Below, piece by piece: positions 1 to 5,756 of a stretch of 5,906 nt of DNA. Source of the DNA: an uncultured Bacteroides sp. (GTDB lineage: Bacteria; Bacteroidota; Bacteroidia; Bacteroidales; Bacteroidaceae); assembly GCA_900557355.1 (NCBI GenBank), contig USSR01000446.1:1-5906 (forward strand). The letters are read 5' to 3'. Every line of letters starts with the position of its first letter. Positions within the stretch are counted from its first letter, which is position 1. The position numbers and the translations under genes are program-made. Below the pieces are notes generated by a model. The model made no database searches, had not been told where the DNA came from, and worked only from the letters and a program-made list of their open reading frames with translations.

Positions 1-666
1 GTAGTTCAAGTTAATAGTGAACCTCTCGACATTAGGCAGAATCCTTGGAATAGTCTTTAATTTTTCCTTCACTTCATCGCTTGCACTGTTTAATGTATCG
101 TTACTCTGAATATCTTCATCGGTATAAGCAGGAACTTCCGGTAAATGTGACCATGAATTAATGAATGTAGGTAATTCCCCATATATCAAATTATAGGATA
201 ATGACAACGATTTCAGTTTTTCCCACTTCAACAAGTTCTTAAAATTATAATTATTACTCGCATCAAATTTCAAGCCGAGATTTTCACGTGTATCGTTCAA
301 ATCTGTAATTGAACTGTATCGACGATTACCTGTCAAACTCAAATGAGTCAGTTCCGGGAAGTTTTTGGATTGTAAGTCAGACGGTATAGCCGTAAAGTTA
401 TTACTACTCAAATCCAATTTAGTTAAAATCTGACAAGATCCTTCTAATTCTGATTTTGAGATAGTTGTAATACCCATCGCATTTATTGTCAGATTCTTCA
501 GATGCTGCAATCCCTTTAATGCGTTTCCAATCCTATAAGTAGCAGGAAGCAACTGCGTATTCGTGTTACTAGCAACAACCAATGTCTCCAAATATTTGAT
601 TTTACCGATTTCAGCAGGTAATTCCTCCTTTGTATTCAGCATTTTGAATTCAACAGAACGTACACG
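1..666 (-). repeat. Leucine-rich repeat domain of the partial lipoprotein
   Basis: From about residue 280 to the window edge. Visible units are VRSVEFKMLN, LETLVVASN, LKNLTINAM, LTKLDLSSNNF, LTHLSLTGN and LKSLSLSYN, with ELPAEIG and AIPSDL type turns. Near residues 452-490 the pattern gives way to a charged stretch (TDEDIQSND, EVKEKLKT) before another LRR-like unit (VERFTINLNY) at the edge. This echoes the insertion within the LRR domain of the neighbouring protein. Further repeats probably follow outside the window. Confidence 0.8.
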
Positions 667-1503
667 ACCGATTTGTTCTGGAGTCACACCTTTATCAGTT
701 CTCTCCCATACGGTTATGCCTGCCCAATAGTCAAGACGTTCGCTGGTATCCCAACTTATCATTGAACGCAATTTGGTACTTGCAATGACAATAGCAATGG
801 AATCTCCCCGTCTATCATCTGTTATTTCCGGTGAAGCTTCCTGTTTTATAGTCAAAGCTACCTCTTTCTCCAGTTCATCTTCCTCGTTCACCGGAAGGAA
901 CTTAATCGAAGCGATTCTTTCTTTCGGATCCGTATTCATATCCCACTTAAATCGCATCTTGATGGTACGGGGACGAGCTCCATAATCCAAAGATATATCA
1001 GGTTGTCTTTTGGAAGTAGTCACCCAAGAGCCCATCAAAGGATAATCGACCTTGAATTTGACATTTGTAGTCACCGATATATCAAAATATCTTTTATCCT
1101 CGTTAGCCATACTGGCAACTTCCACTTCATATTTATCCAGACCTATCATCTTTCCATATCCGGTCTGATGTATTTTCAGTTCTTGCTTAGACTGTCCTTC
1201 CGGTACAAACGTCACGACAGCATGTCTCACATCATTAGAAAGTGTAGAATCCACTACAATCTCACAATTAGTGCTTCCGACACCATTAGCAGGCATCACC
1301 TTCACCCAAGGCTGGTTGACCTTTGCCACCCATTTAGTACCCGAAGCCACTTTCACCGACTCCATTCCACCTGTAGCACCCAAGGTGAACTCCTGGGCAT
1401 CGATGGTGAAGCCAGAAATGCCTTCCTCATCCGAATCATCACAAGCAGCAATAAAACACAAGCTTGCAAAGAGGCATAAATATATTTTAAACAATGGTTT
1501 CAT
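1..1503 (-). CDS. BACON-LRR surface lipoprotein, 3' end outside window
   Basis: The frame is open from an ATG at 1503 down to base 1 (501 codons, no stop), so the C-terminus is missing. Residues 1-21 form a lipoprotein signal peptide with lipobox IAAC (Cys21), followed by DDSDEE, an acidic export signal that predicts anchoring on the outer face of the outer membrane. Residues about 33-116 match the BACON pattern: paired tryptophans W58 and W66, a Gly-rich turn near 74-76, an R-x-x-x-V-x-F strand near 93-99 and a closing HQTGY. Residues about 120-224 look like a second, divergent BACON-like sandwich ending in IKQEA. From about 230 there is an LRR cap (W251, W260, AGITV), then LRRs such as ELPAEIG (294-300), LDLSSNNF (363-370) and LSLSYN (432-437). 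The gene starts 27 bases after the stop of the preceding LRR gene. Its general role is probably surface binding or adhesion; the ligand is unknown. Gene and domain order are confident; function is inference. Confidence 0.93.
   Translation of the reverse strand, partial: MKPLFKIYLCLFASLCFIAACDDSDEEGISGFTIDAQEFTLGATGGMESVKVASGTKWVAKVNQPWVKVMPANGVGSTNCEIVVDSTLSNDVRHAVVTFVPEGQSKQELKIHQTGYGKMIGLDKYEVEVASMANEDKRYFDISVTTNVKFKVDYPLMGSWVTTSKRQPDISLDYGARPRTIKMRFKWDMNTDPKERIASIKFLPVNEEDELEKEVALTIKQEASPEITDDRRGDSIAIVIASTKLRSMISWDTSERLDYWAGITVWERTDKGVTPEQIGRVRSVEFKMLNTKEELPAEIGKIKYLETLVVASNTNTQLLPATYRIGNALKGLQHLKNLTINAMGITTISKSELEGSCQILTKLDLSSNNFTAIPSDLQSKNFPELTHLSLTGNRRYSSITDLNDTRENLGLKFDASNNYNFKNLLKWEKLKSLSLSYNLIYGELPTFINSWSHLPEVPAYTDEDIQSNDTLNSASDEVKEKLKTIPRILPNVERFTINLNY
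1156..1407 (-). other. BACON domain in the partial BACON-LRR lipoprotein
   Basis: Residues 33-116: a first strand IDAQEFTLGATGG, then KWVAKVNQPWVKV, GVGSTNCEIVVD, RHAVVTFV and a closing LKIHQTGY. This order (first strand with G-G, two Trp about eight residues apart, a Gly turn, an R-led strand and a final Q-x-G) is the BACON signature. These domains are frequent in Bacteroidetes surface proteins, where they act as carbohydrate- or mucin-associated modules or as spacers. Confidence 0.8.
1441..1503 (-). other. Lipoprotein signal peptide with acidic export signal
   Basis: Encodes residues 1-21 of the partial BACON-LRR protein: Lys2 and Lys6, a hydrophobic core, lipobox IAAC and Cys21 (codon 1443-1441). 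The following DDSDEE is acidic from the +1 position, slightly different from the CSDDD form of the two upstream lipoproteins but still predicted to lead to the surface. Confidence 0.88.
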
Positions 1504-1530
1504 ATAGATTCTTTTTTGTTATTTATCTAT

Positions 1531-4173
1531 TTATTCTTTCAAATAATCACATCCACGAATATCCTGTTCCGGATCGTAGATGAGGAGATATCTTCCCTCT
1601 TTAATCAGATCGCAAACATTGGAAAGATTGAGAGAGATATTTGGATTATCCTTTATCTCAAAAACGATAATAGCCGATGATATCGTATCAGAAATCTTTC
1701 GCAAATCATTTCCACCAATACAGAATTGTCTCAAACTCGGACATAAGCCTAAATTGCCCGGCCATTTTCTCAACAAGCGGTTACCATTCTCATCGCGCTG
1801 GTTACGTACAGCATAAACAGTTAATGTGGCAGCGTCCATCGGTCCGGTAGGAACTTCCGTAAAGCGGTTGTTACTTAGATCCACACCATAAAGGAAAGGC
1901 ATATTTTTCCCATTAAAATCATCCGGAAGCTTTGATAAGTGATTATAAGTCAAGTCGAATGTTTTCATCATATACGAATATTTTGATGCATTGAATGTAC
2001 CTTTCGGTATCTCTTCTATTCCATTACCGTTCAGTCCTAAAGCTGACACCTGAGAATTTGTATCAAACAGTATCTTCGGGAATTTTTTCAATTTATTCCC
2101 CCCCAATGCAATCGTACTGGCATTTACGCCATTAAAAGTTCCATTCTCTTCACCCTCAAATCCATCAATTTCATTGAATGAAAAATTAACAGAAGACATT
2201 ACATATACAGATTGCGAACTGAATATATTAGGGAATTTCTTCAATTTATTATAAGCAAAAGAGAAAGACTCCACATCAGCATATCCGCAGAAATGTCCAC
2301 TTTCATCACGTGGCAATTCCTCTATCTGATTGTGATCCATTGACAATTGTACCAAAATAACATCACTACCGAATGCTTTCTCAATCTTTTTAATCTGATT
2401 GTATGCACAATCCAGTTTACCAAGTTTTTTCACCATTGACATATCCGGCAAAACAGTCAGTTTATTATAAGTCAAATAAAAGATCTGCAATGTTTTACTT
2501 ATACTTTCGCTGGCTACAAACTTACCTAAATCCTCATGAAAATCTCCCAAACTCGGATTACTCGCCAAGTTGAATGATTGAAGGTTCGGCAGTTTATTCA
2601 GTTCTTCCGGAAGTTTTGTCATAGACGGACAATTGTAAATTTCAAGGTCTGTCAGATTCTCCAGCCCACTTAGGTCAGTCCCCGGTTCAAATCCTTCGAA
2701 TTTACCGTTGGCAATATACAAATATTGCAATTTCTTCAAGTTTCCAATAGAAGCGGGTATTCTATGAATTCCATTTGTCAACCGATTGACCGGGACATCT
2801 TTCAAAGAAGGACGATTGGCTTTGCTATTTACAGTAGGCTGAGAAAAACGACTGGGTATCCCCTCTTTCTGCCACTTCAAAGCAGCTTGTATCGGTTCGG
2901 AGAAATACGATTCAATATCCACCTTTACAAACTTATTATAATAATCACTCCTTATAGAGTTCTTCTGTACTTCAGTCAATTCAGTTCCCATCGTCTTCTC
3001 AATGATATTATCACCTACTTGGTCGGCATGATTACCTAAAGATAAAGTTCTAAGCTCCGTTAAGTCTCCCAAAGATTCAGGAATATCACCTTCAGGACCG
3101 AACGCACCGATAGAAAGACCTGTGACACGTCCTTTGGCATCCAAATCGACACCAGGTTGATCTCCCCACAAATCAATATCTTTATTGAAATCCCAGTTAG
3201 TACCTAAAGGATATGTAGTACCCGAATAACTCCATCCCTTCTGATTCTTTTCCGGAATAGACGGGCCTTTCAAGGCTTCCCACATTTCTTTCAGAACAAG
3301 ATAGTCCTTAATACTGCCGGTAGTTTTACTGAAATTAATCGGAACGTTAACTTCAGTAGTCACATTATCCAGCACTTCAAAGTCAGCACCGTTTACTTCT
3401 CCATATTCCAAAGATCCCTTATTTTTCTTTTTAGTCGTATAACTTTTAATCTTATATTTACCGGCAGAAAGACGGAATAATGAATCACTGACAGCCACGG
3501 ATATCTTCTTTCCACTATCATCCAGCTTCTCTGTATACTTTACGGCAATATTCTCAAGAGTCGTCTCTTTTTTCGTAAACAGTTCCTGTACCGTTACATT
3601 GATGTATTTGATATCGGAGAAAACATAATCTTCGCCTATTGCCCGAGTGGATGGTAGAAAATTTTTAGTTATAGTAAATTTCACTATCCCTCGATTCACT
3701 ACTTTCACCTGTATGTCTTGTACAGCTAACCCACCATTTACTACAGTCAAAATTGTCTTTTTATCCGGTTCGCCGGAAAGAATCTGTTTCAAATCCTGCG
3801 TAGTTCCATCTGCTTTAAACAGATAGAAACCGATAATCTGATAAGTTCCGACCATCAATTGAAGTTTGTCACTTCTCAAGCCAAATTCACTATCGTCGCC
3901 CATCGCTTCCAGACCGACAGTCTGTACAATTTCAGTACCGTCTTCCTGATTGATAAGCACGATTTTCATTTTTTGCGCATCACGCAAATAATCCAGCTCA
4001 TTCGTACTGGCACGTGTACCTGTCGAAACACCTTTATAAAGTTTGAACTGAGCATATCCATATCCTGCCTGAAGTACGTCATCATCGTCAGAGCAACTTC
4101 CAGCTGTAAACCCTAAAGTAAACAACATGCAAGAAAGGACAAACATTTTTATAAATAATATCTTAGTTTTCAT
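1531..4173 (-). CDS. LRR surface lipoprotein with duplicated N-terminal beta domain (DUF4458-like)
   Basis: Complete 880-residue protein. Residues 1-27 are a lipoprotein signal peptide (Lys at 2, 4 and 9, hydrophobic core, lipobox AGSC, Cys27). Cys27 is followed by SDDDD, the acidic signal known to send Bacteroides lipoproteins to the cell surface. Met1 is preferred over Met10 because the basic n-region lies before Met10. Residues about 36-160 and 161-282 are two related beta-rich domains, similar from memory to regions annotated DUF4458 in Bacteroides LRR proteins. Residues about 287-350 form an LRR N-cap with several Trp, followed by GDIPESLGDL and about 17 irregular LRRs up to about residue 850, broken by a non-LRR stretch at 385-462. 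The C-terminus carries DPEQDIRGC. No catalytic motif is seen. The repeats are of the LP..I..L..L type, not the BspA type. It sits 22 bases after the upstream gene and 27 before another LRR lipoprotein. Likely a co-expressed surface binding protein; the partner is unknown. Confidence 0.95.
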   Translation of the reverse strand: MKTKILFIKMFVLSCMLFTLGFTAGSCSDDDDVLQAGYGYAQFKLYKGVSTGTRASTNELDYLRDAQKMKIVLINQEDGTEIVQTVGLEAMGDDSEFGLRSDKLQLMVGTYQIIGFYLFKADGTTQDLKQILSGEPDKKTILTVVNGGLAVQDIQVKVVNRGIVKFTITKNFLPSTRAIGEDYVFSDIKYINVTVQELFTKKETTLENIAVKYTEKLDDSGKKISVAVSDSLFRLSAGKYKIKSYTTKKKNKGSLEYGEVNGADFEVLDNVTTEVNVPINFSKTTGSIKDYLVLKEMWEALKGPSIPEKNQKGWSYSGTTYPLGTNWDFNKDIDLWGDQPGVDLDAKGRVTGLSIGAFGPEGDIPESLGDLTELRTLSLGNHADQVGDNIIEKTMGTELTEVQKNSIRSDYYNKFVKVDIESYFSEPIQAALKWQKEGIPSRFSQPTVNSKANRPSLKDVPVNRLTNGIHRIPASIGNLKKLQYLYIANGKFEGFEPGTDLSGLENLTDLEIYNCPSMTKLPEELNKLPNLQSFNLASNPSLGDFHEDLGKFVASESISKTLQIFYLTYNKLTVLPDMSMVKKLGKLDCAYNQIKKIEKAFGSDVILVQLSMDHNQIEELPRDESGHFCGYADVESFSFAYNKLKKFPNIFSSQSVYVMSSVNFSFNEIDGFEGEENGTFNGVNASTIALGGNKLKKFPKILFDTNSQVSALGLNGNGIEEIPKGTFNASKYSYMMKTFDLTYNHLSKLPDDFNGKNMPFLYGVDLSNNRFTEVPTGPMDAATLTVYAVRNQRDENGNRLLRKWPGNLGLCPSLRQFCIGGNDLRKISDTISSAIIVFEIKDNPNISLNLSNVCDLIKEGRYLLIYDPEQDIRGCDYLKE
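2098..2104 (-). repeat. Seven-guanine homopolymer inside an LRR codon run
   Basis: The coding strand reads TTG GGG GGG AAT for Leu-Gly-Gly-Asn at residues 690-693 of the 880-residue lipoprotein. It is the longest G/C run noticed in this AT-rich window. A change of one base here would shift the frame and remove the last 190 residues, including the C-terminal repeats. The frame is intact in this copy. Confidence 0.95.
2788..3021 (-). other. Non-LRR insertion between the first and second LRR blocks
   Basis: Residues 385-462 of the 880-residue protein lack the LRR pattern and interrupt the solenoid after LRTLSLGNH and before IHRIPASIGNLKKL. The part around TELTEVQKNSIRSDYYNKF and EPIQAALKWQKEG looks helical; the rest (PSRFSQPTVNSKANRPS) looks like a loop. 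It may cap or split the solenoid, or project as a binding loop. No family recognised. Confidence 0.6.
3328..4068 (-). other. Tandem pair of related beta domains in the 880-residue lipoprotein
   Basis: Residues 36-160 and 161-282 can be laid side by side by eye: AQFKLYKGV against VKFTITKNF; MKIVLINQEDGTEIVQTV against INVTVQELFTKKETTLEN; LQLMVGTYQIIGFYLFK against FRLSAGKYKIKSYTTKK; and VQDIQVKVVN against TTEVNVPIN. The 'x-L-x-x-G-x-Y-x-I' strand turn is the clearest shared element, and it resembles the way fimbrillin-like and related beta-sandwich domains of Bacteroidales end. The pair is probably a stalk or presentation module between the lipid anchor and the LRR domain. Identity between the copies is low. 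Confidence 0.65.
4093..4173 (-). other. Lipoprotein signal peptide with SDDDD surface export signal
   Basis: Encodes residues 1-27 of the 880-residue LRR protein: basic n-region, hydrophobic core about 10-22, lipobox AGSC, Cys27 (codon 4095-4093). The residues after Cys are SDDDD, matching the published Bacteroides fragilis lipoprotein export consensus as I recall it, so the mature protein should be displayed on the outside of the outer membrane rather than facing the periplasm. Confidence 0.9.
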
Positions 4174-4195
4174 ATAAGCTAAATTTTACATGTTA

Positions 4196-5737
4196 TCAAT
4201 CCTCATATCGGGGTTGAATCAGCAATACTCCTAAAATAGTTTCATTATCCATTAATTTAATAACCATAGGCTTTGTTCCATTCTTGCTTTCGTCCATGCC
4301 TGAAACATTGACAAATGCACTTGTCATATACCTTCCCTCAACTTCAATTCCTTCCCATACGGTATCCTGACCATTATGCTTAGTTTCAGCTTGCAAATTC
4401 CAACCGGAGTAGCCATTTACAATAATATGGAATGGATCATAATTAACACCTAAAGTCAACGATGAAACCAAAAATACATTTGTAGTACCATATTCACTTT
4501 CTAATTGTTCATCTGGCATATCCGAAGGTACAGCTTTCACAGGATTGCCTGTACCATCCAAAATAGGTTCACCACTTTCTTTAACCAAAGATATCAGATC
4601 TCCTGCCACTCCTTCCTGTTTTATATCAGCAATTATATTTTCATCATATTCCTTTGGAATCCCCTTTTCAAGTAAAACAAGATCGGATAGATGATCCTTA
4701 ATTTCAGCATATATAACGTTAGGAAATGCTAATACATACGCAGTTCTTGCTTTCGAATTATTTGCGCTTGCTGCTATATTAATATTCCCTTCTTTATCAT
4801 CATCTATCCAAAGCCAACGATTAAAGGAATCCATTATTGTATAAGAATATTCAAGCTCCCATGTCATCTGATTCCGTTCTGCCACATATTCCACACATAC
4901 CAAGGTATATTCATCATTCTTAGCCATTACCGTTACAGGAACTCCCTCGCTATCATAACTATTATCGCCTGCAGTATAACTTTCTCCATCAACCGAGACT
5001 TCTATGTTGTCTTTCAGAGTACCAATAATTCTATCAGCAGGAATACCTTCATACTTCACAGGAACTTTTGCAACAGCTCCGCTTCTACTTTCAATTGTCA
5101 GAAAGCCGGTAATTTCATTCTTTTTATATTGCATTATCATCTGTGGAATGACGCTGACATTATCTCCGGCATTGCCAGATACAACTTCGCTGTCTGATGC
5201 TCTACGATTGAATTCCATCCATTCGGGGTTACTTTTCAAAGCCCAATCCTCATTAGCTTCTAACACCAATATGTCAGTTCCATCAAAATTGATGACAAAA
5301 GGATTTTTTTCTGTGTACATTACAGACTTGTCCGCATTGAAAGCCCGAACTTCATAACCAGTAGACGGACGCGTCACCTCCGCTATCACCTGCTGGCTTC
5401 CTGCCAGCTTCATAGTCAGCTCTGCCTTATAAGATTTTAACAGTTCGGTAGCATCATCACTAATATGGATAGTGACTGTCTGCTTTCCGGCATTGCCTGA
5501 ACAAACGAACGTCCTCTCACCATCCTGTTCAAAATAGCACCATAACGATGAGGAAGTCAATATCCAGTTATCGGCAGCCTCAAAAGTCAGTGTCTTGGTA
5601 TCTCCGACTTCACATTCTATTTTCTGCAAATCCGGGAATACAGGCGTTGTAGTCTCGTCATCATCACTGCAAGCAGATACGAAGAGACAAAACACTAACG
5701 TAATCAATTGCAAATAATATTTCATTATATCTTTCAT
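4196..5737 (-). CDS. Multi-domain BACON-like surface lipoprotein (possibly DUF5003 family)
   Basis: Complete 513-residue protein ending in TGA, with an in-frame TAA directly after it. The signal peptide has lipobox VSAC (Cys23 counted from the first Met), and CSDDDE gives a surface export signal. Met5 is an equally plausible start. The mature part is beta-rich and seems to be tandem BACON-like sandwiches. The first, at about 37-123, has W58, W66 and SGNAGKQTVTI. The second, at about 138-230, has W165, W173 and SGNAGDNVSVI. The third, at about 240-377, has W308/W310, the strand IAASANNSKARTAYVLAFP and a closing IKQEGV, with an insert near 346-366. Residues 378-513 are an unrecognised C-terminal region with GYSGW (442-446). 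From memory the overall layout resembles proteins labelled DUF5003 in Bacteroides; this was not checked. No enzymatic motif is visible. It lies between an unknown upstream gene (19 bases) and the LRR lipoprotein (22 bases). Probable role: surface binding or an accessory protein; ligand unknown. Confidence 0.93.
   Translation of the reverse strand: MKDIMKYYLQLITLVFCLFVSACSDDDETTTPVFPDLQKIECEVGDTKTLTFEAADNWILTSSSLWCYFEQDGERTFVCSGNAGKQTVTIHISDDATELLKSYKAELTMKLAGSQQVIAEVTRPSTGYEVRAFNADKSVMYTEKNPFVINFDGTDILVLEANEDWALKSNPEWMEFNRRASDSEVVSGNAGDNVSVIPQMIMQYKKNEITGFLTIESRSGAVAKVPVKYEGIPADRIIGTLKDNIEVSVDGESYTAGDNSYDSEGVPVTVMAKNDEYTLVCVEYVAERNQMTWELEYSYTIMDSFNRWLWIDDDKEGNINIAASANNSKARTAYVLAFPNVIYAEIKDHLSDLVLLEKGIPKEYDENIIADIKQEGVAGDLISLVKESGEPILDGTGNPVKAVPSDMPDEQLESEYGTTNVFLVSSLTLGVNYDPFHIIVNGYSGWNLQAETKHNGQDTVWEGIEVEGRYMTSAFVNVSGMDESKNGTKPMVIKLMDNETILGVLLIQPRYED
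4199..4606 (-). other. Unrecognised C-terminal region of the 513-residue lipoprotein
   Basis: Residues 378-513 follow the last BACON-like module. The first part (DGTGNPVKAVPSDMPDEQLES) is polar and probably a loop. The rest alternates hydrophobic and polar residues as in a beta-sandwich (FLVSSLTLGVNY, FHIIVNGYSGWNL, YMTSAFVNVSGM, ILGVLLIQPR). Aromatic residues (Y433, F436, Y443, W446, W461, Y470) could serve ligand binding. No known fold could be assigned by reading. Confidence 0.5.
4607..5629 (-). other. Run of three BACON-like modules in the 513-residue lipoprotein
   Basis: Modules lie at about residues 37-123, 138-230 and 240-377. The first two share the W-to-W spacing of eight residues and the phrase SGNAG leading into a beta strand, suggesting duplication. 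The third keeps the RWLWI strand, an N-S-K-A-R-T-A-Y strand and a final IKQEGV, but has a charged insertion near 346-366. The first two lack the typical closing Q-x-G, so a profile search may score them weakly. Confidence 0.6.
5669..5737 (-). other. Lipoprotein signal peptide with surface export signal; ambiguous start
   Basis: Encodes residues 1-23 of the 513-residue lipoprotein, ending at acylated Cys23 (codon 5671-5669), followed by SDDDE. Two in-frame ATGs occur, at 5737 and 5725. The second gives a more typical short, Lys-led n-region (MKYYLQL). The first is preceded by a weak GGAAA about 7 bases upstream; the second has GAAAGA in front of it. The start choice adds or removes only four residues and does not change the mature protein. 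Confidence 0.85.
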
Positions 5738-5756
5738 ATTTATTTCCGATTATAGT

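Larger units (their letters stand above)
1594..3141 (-). repeat. Leucine-rich repeat domain of the 880-residue lipoprotein
   Basis: Residues about 345-860 carry about 17 irregular LRRs of 20-30 residues. Clear units are LRTLSLGNH, LQYLYIANG, LQSFNLASN, LQIFYLTYNKL, LGKLDCAYNQI, LVQLSMDHNQI, VESFSFAYNKL, VSALGLNGNGI, MKTFDLTYNHL, LYGVDLSNNRF and LRQFCIGGNDL. Most have the Asn ladder and many are followed by a proline (LPEE, LPRD, FPNI, IPKG, LPDD, VPTG). An LRR solenoid like this usually offers a concave beta-sheet for protein or glycan binding. This is protein-level repetition; the DNA itself is not strongly repetitive. Confidence 0.88.

Noticed and set aside
1003..1479. 158-codon open frame on the plus strand
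   Set aside because: It lies wholly antisense to the BACON-LRR gene, whose frame gives a coherent signal peptide and domains. The plus-strand product (rich in His, Ser and Ile) shows no domain pattern, so it is a shadow frame.
1504..1530. A6 run before the ATG at 1503 as a terminator remnant or strong ribosome binding site
   Set aside because: There is no hairpin before it. An A-rich leader is normal for Bacteroidetes translation starts and does not indicate termination.
2725..3039. 104-codon plus-strand frame within the LRR gene
   Set aside because: Antisense to the LRR domain, with no recognisable features. The other plus-strand frames at 773-985, 1580-1816 and 3859-4116, and the one at 1271-1507, were rejected for the same reason.
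1594..3141. BspA-type (Treponema-like) LRR protein
   Set aside because: The repeats lack the A-F-x-x-C-x-x-L pattern of that class and instead follow LxxLxLxxNxL with proline turns.
3418..3440. A-rich codons for KKKNKG as a programmed frameshift site
   Set aside because: There is no proper X-XXY-YYZ heptamer in frame and no alternative frame of length that would give a sensible product. A-rich Lys codons are ordinary in this genome.
4174..4195. Possible promoter or terminator between the 513- and 880-residue genes
   Set aside because: Only 22 bases, AT-rich, with no inverted repeat and no TTTG/TAnnTTTG pair. It is best read as a leader between cotranscribed genes.
5004..5357. 117-codon open frame on the plus strand, with hydrophobic stretches
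   Set aside because: Antisense to BACON-like modules of the 513-residue lipoprotein. Hydrophobic antisense products of beta-rich proteins are common, and no start context or domain supports it.
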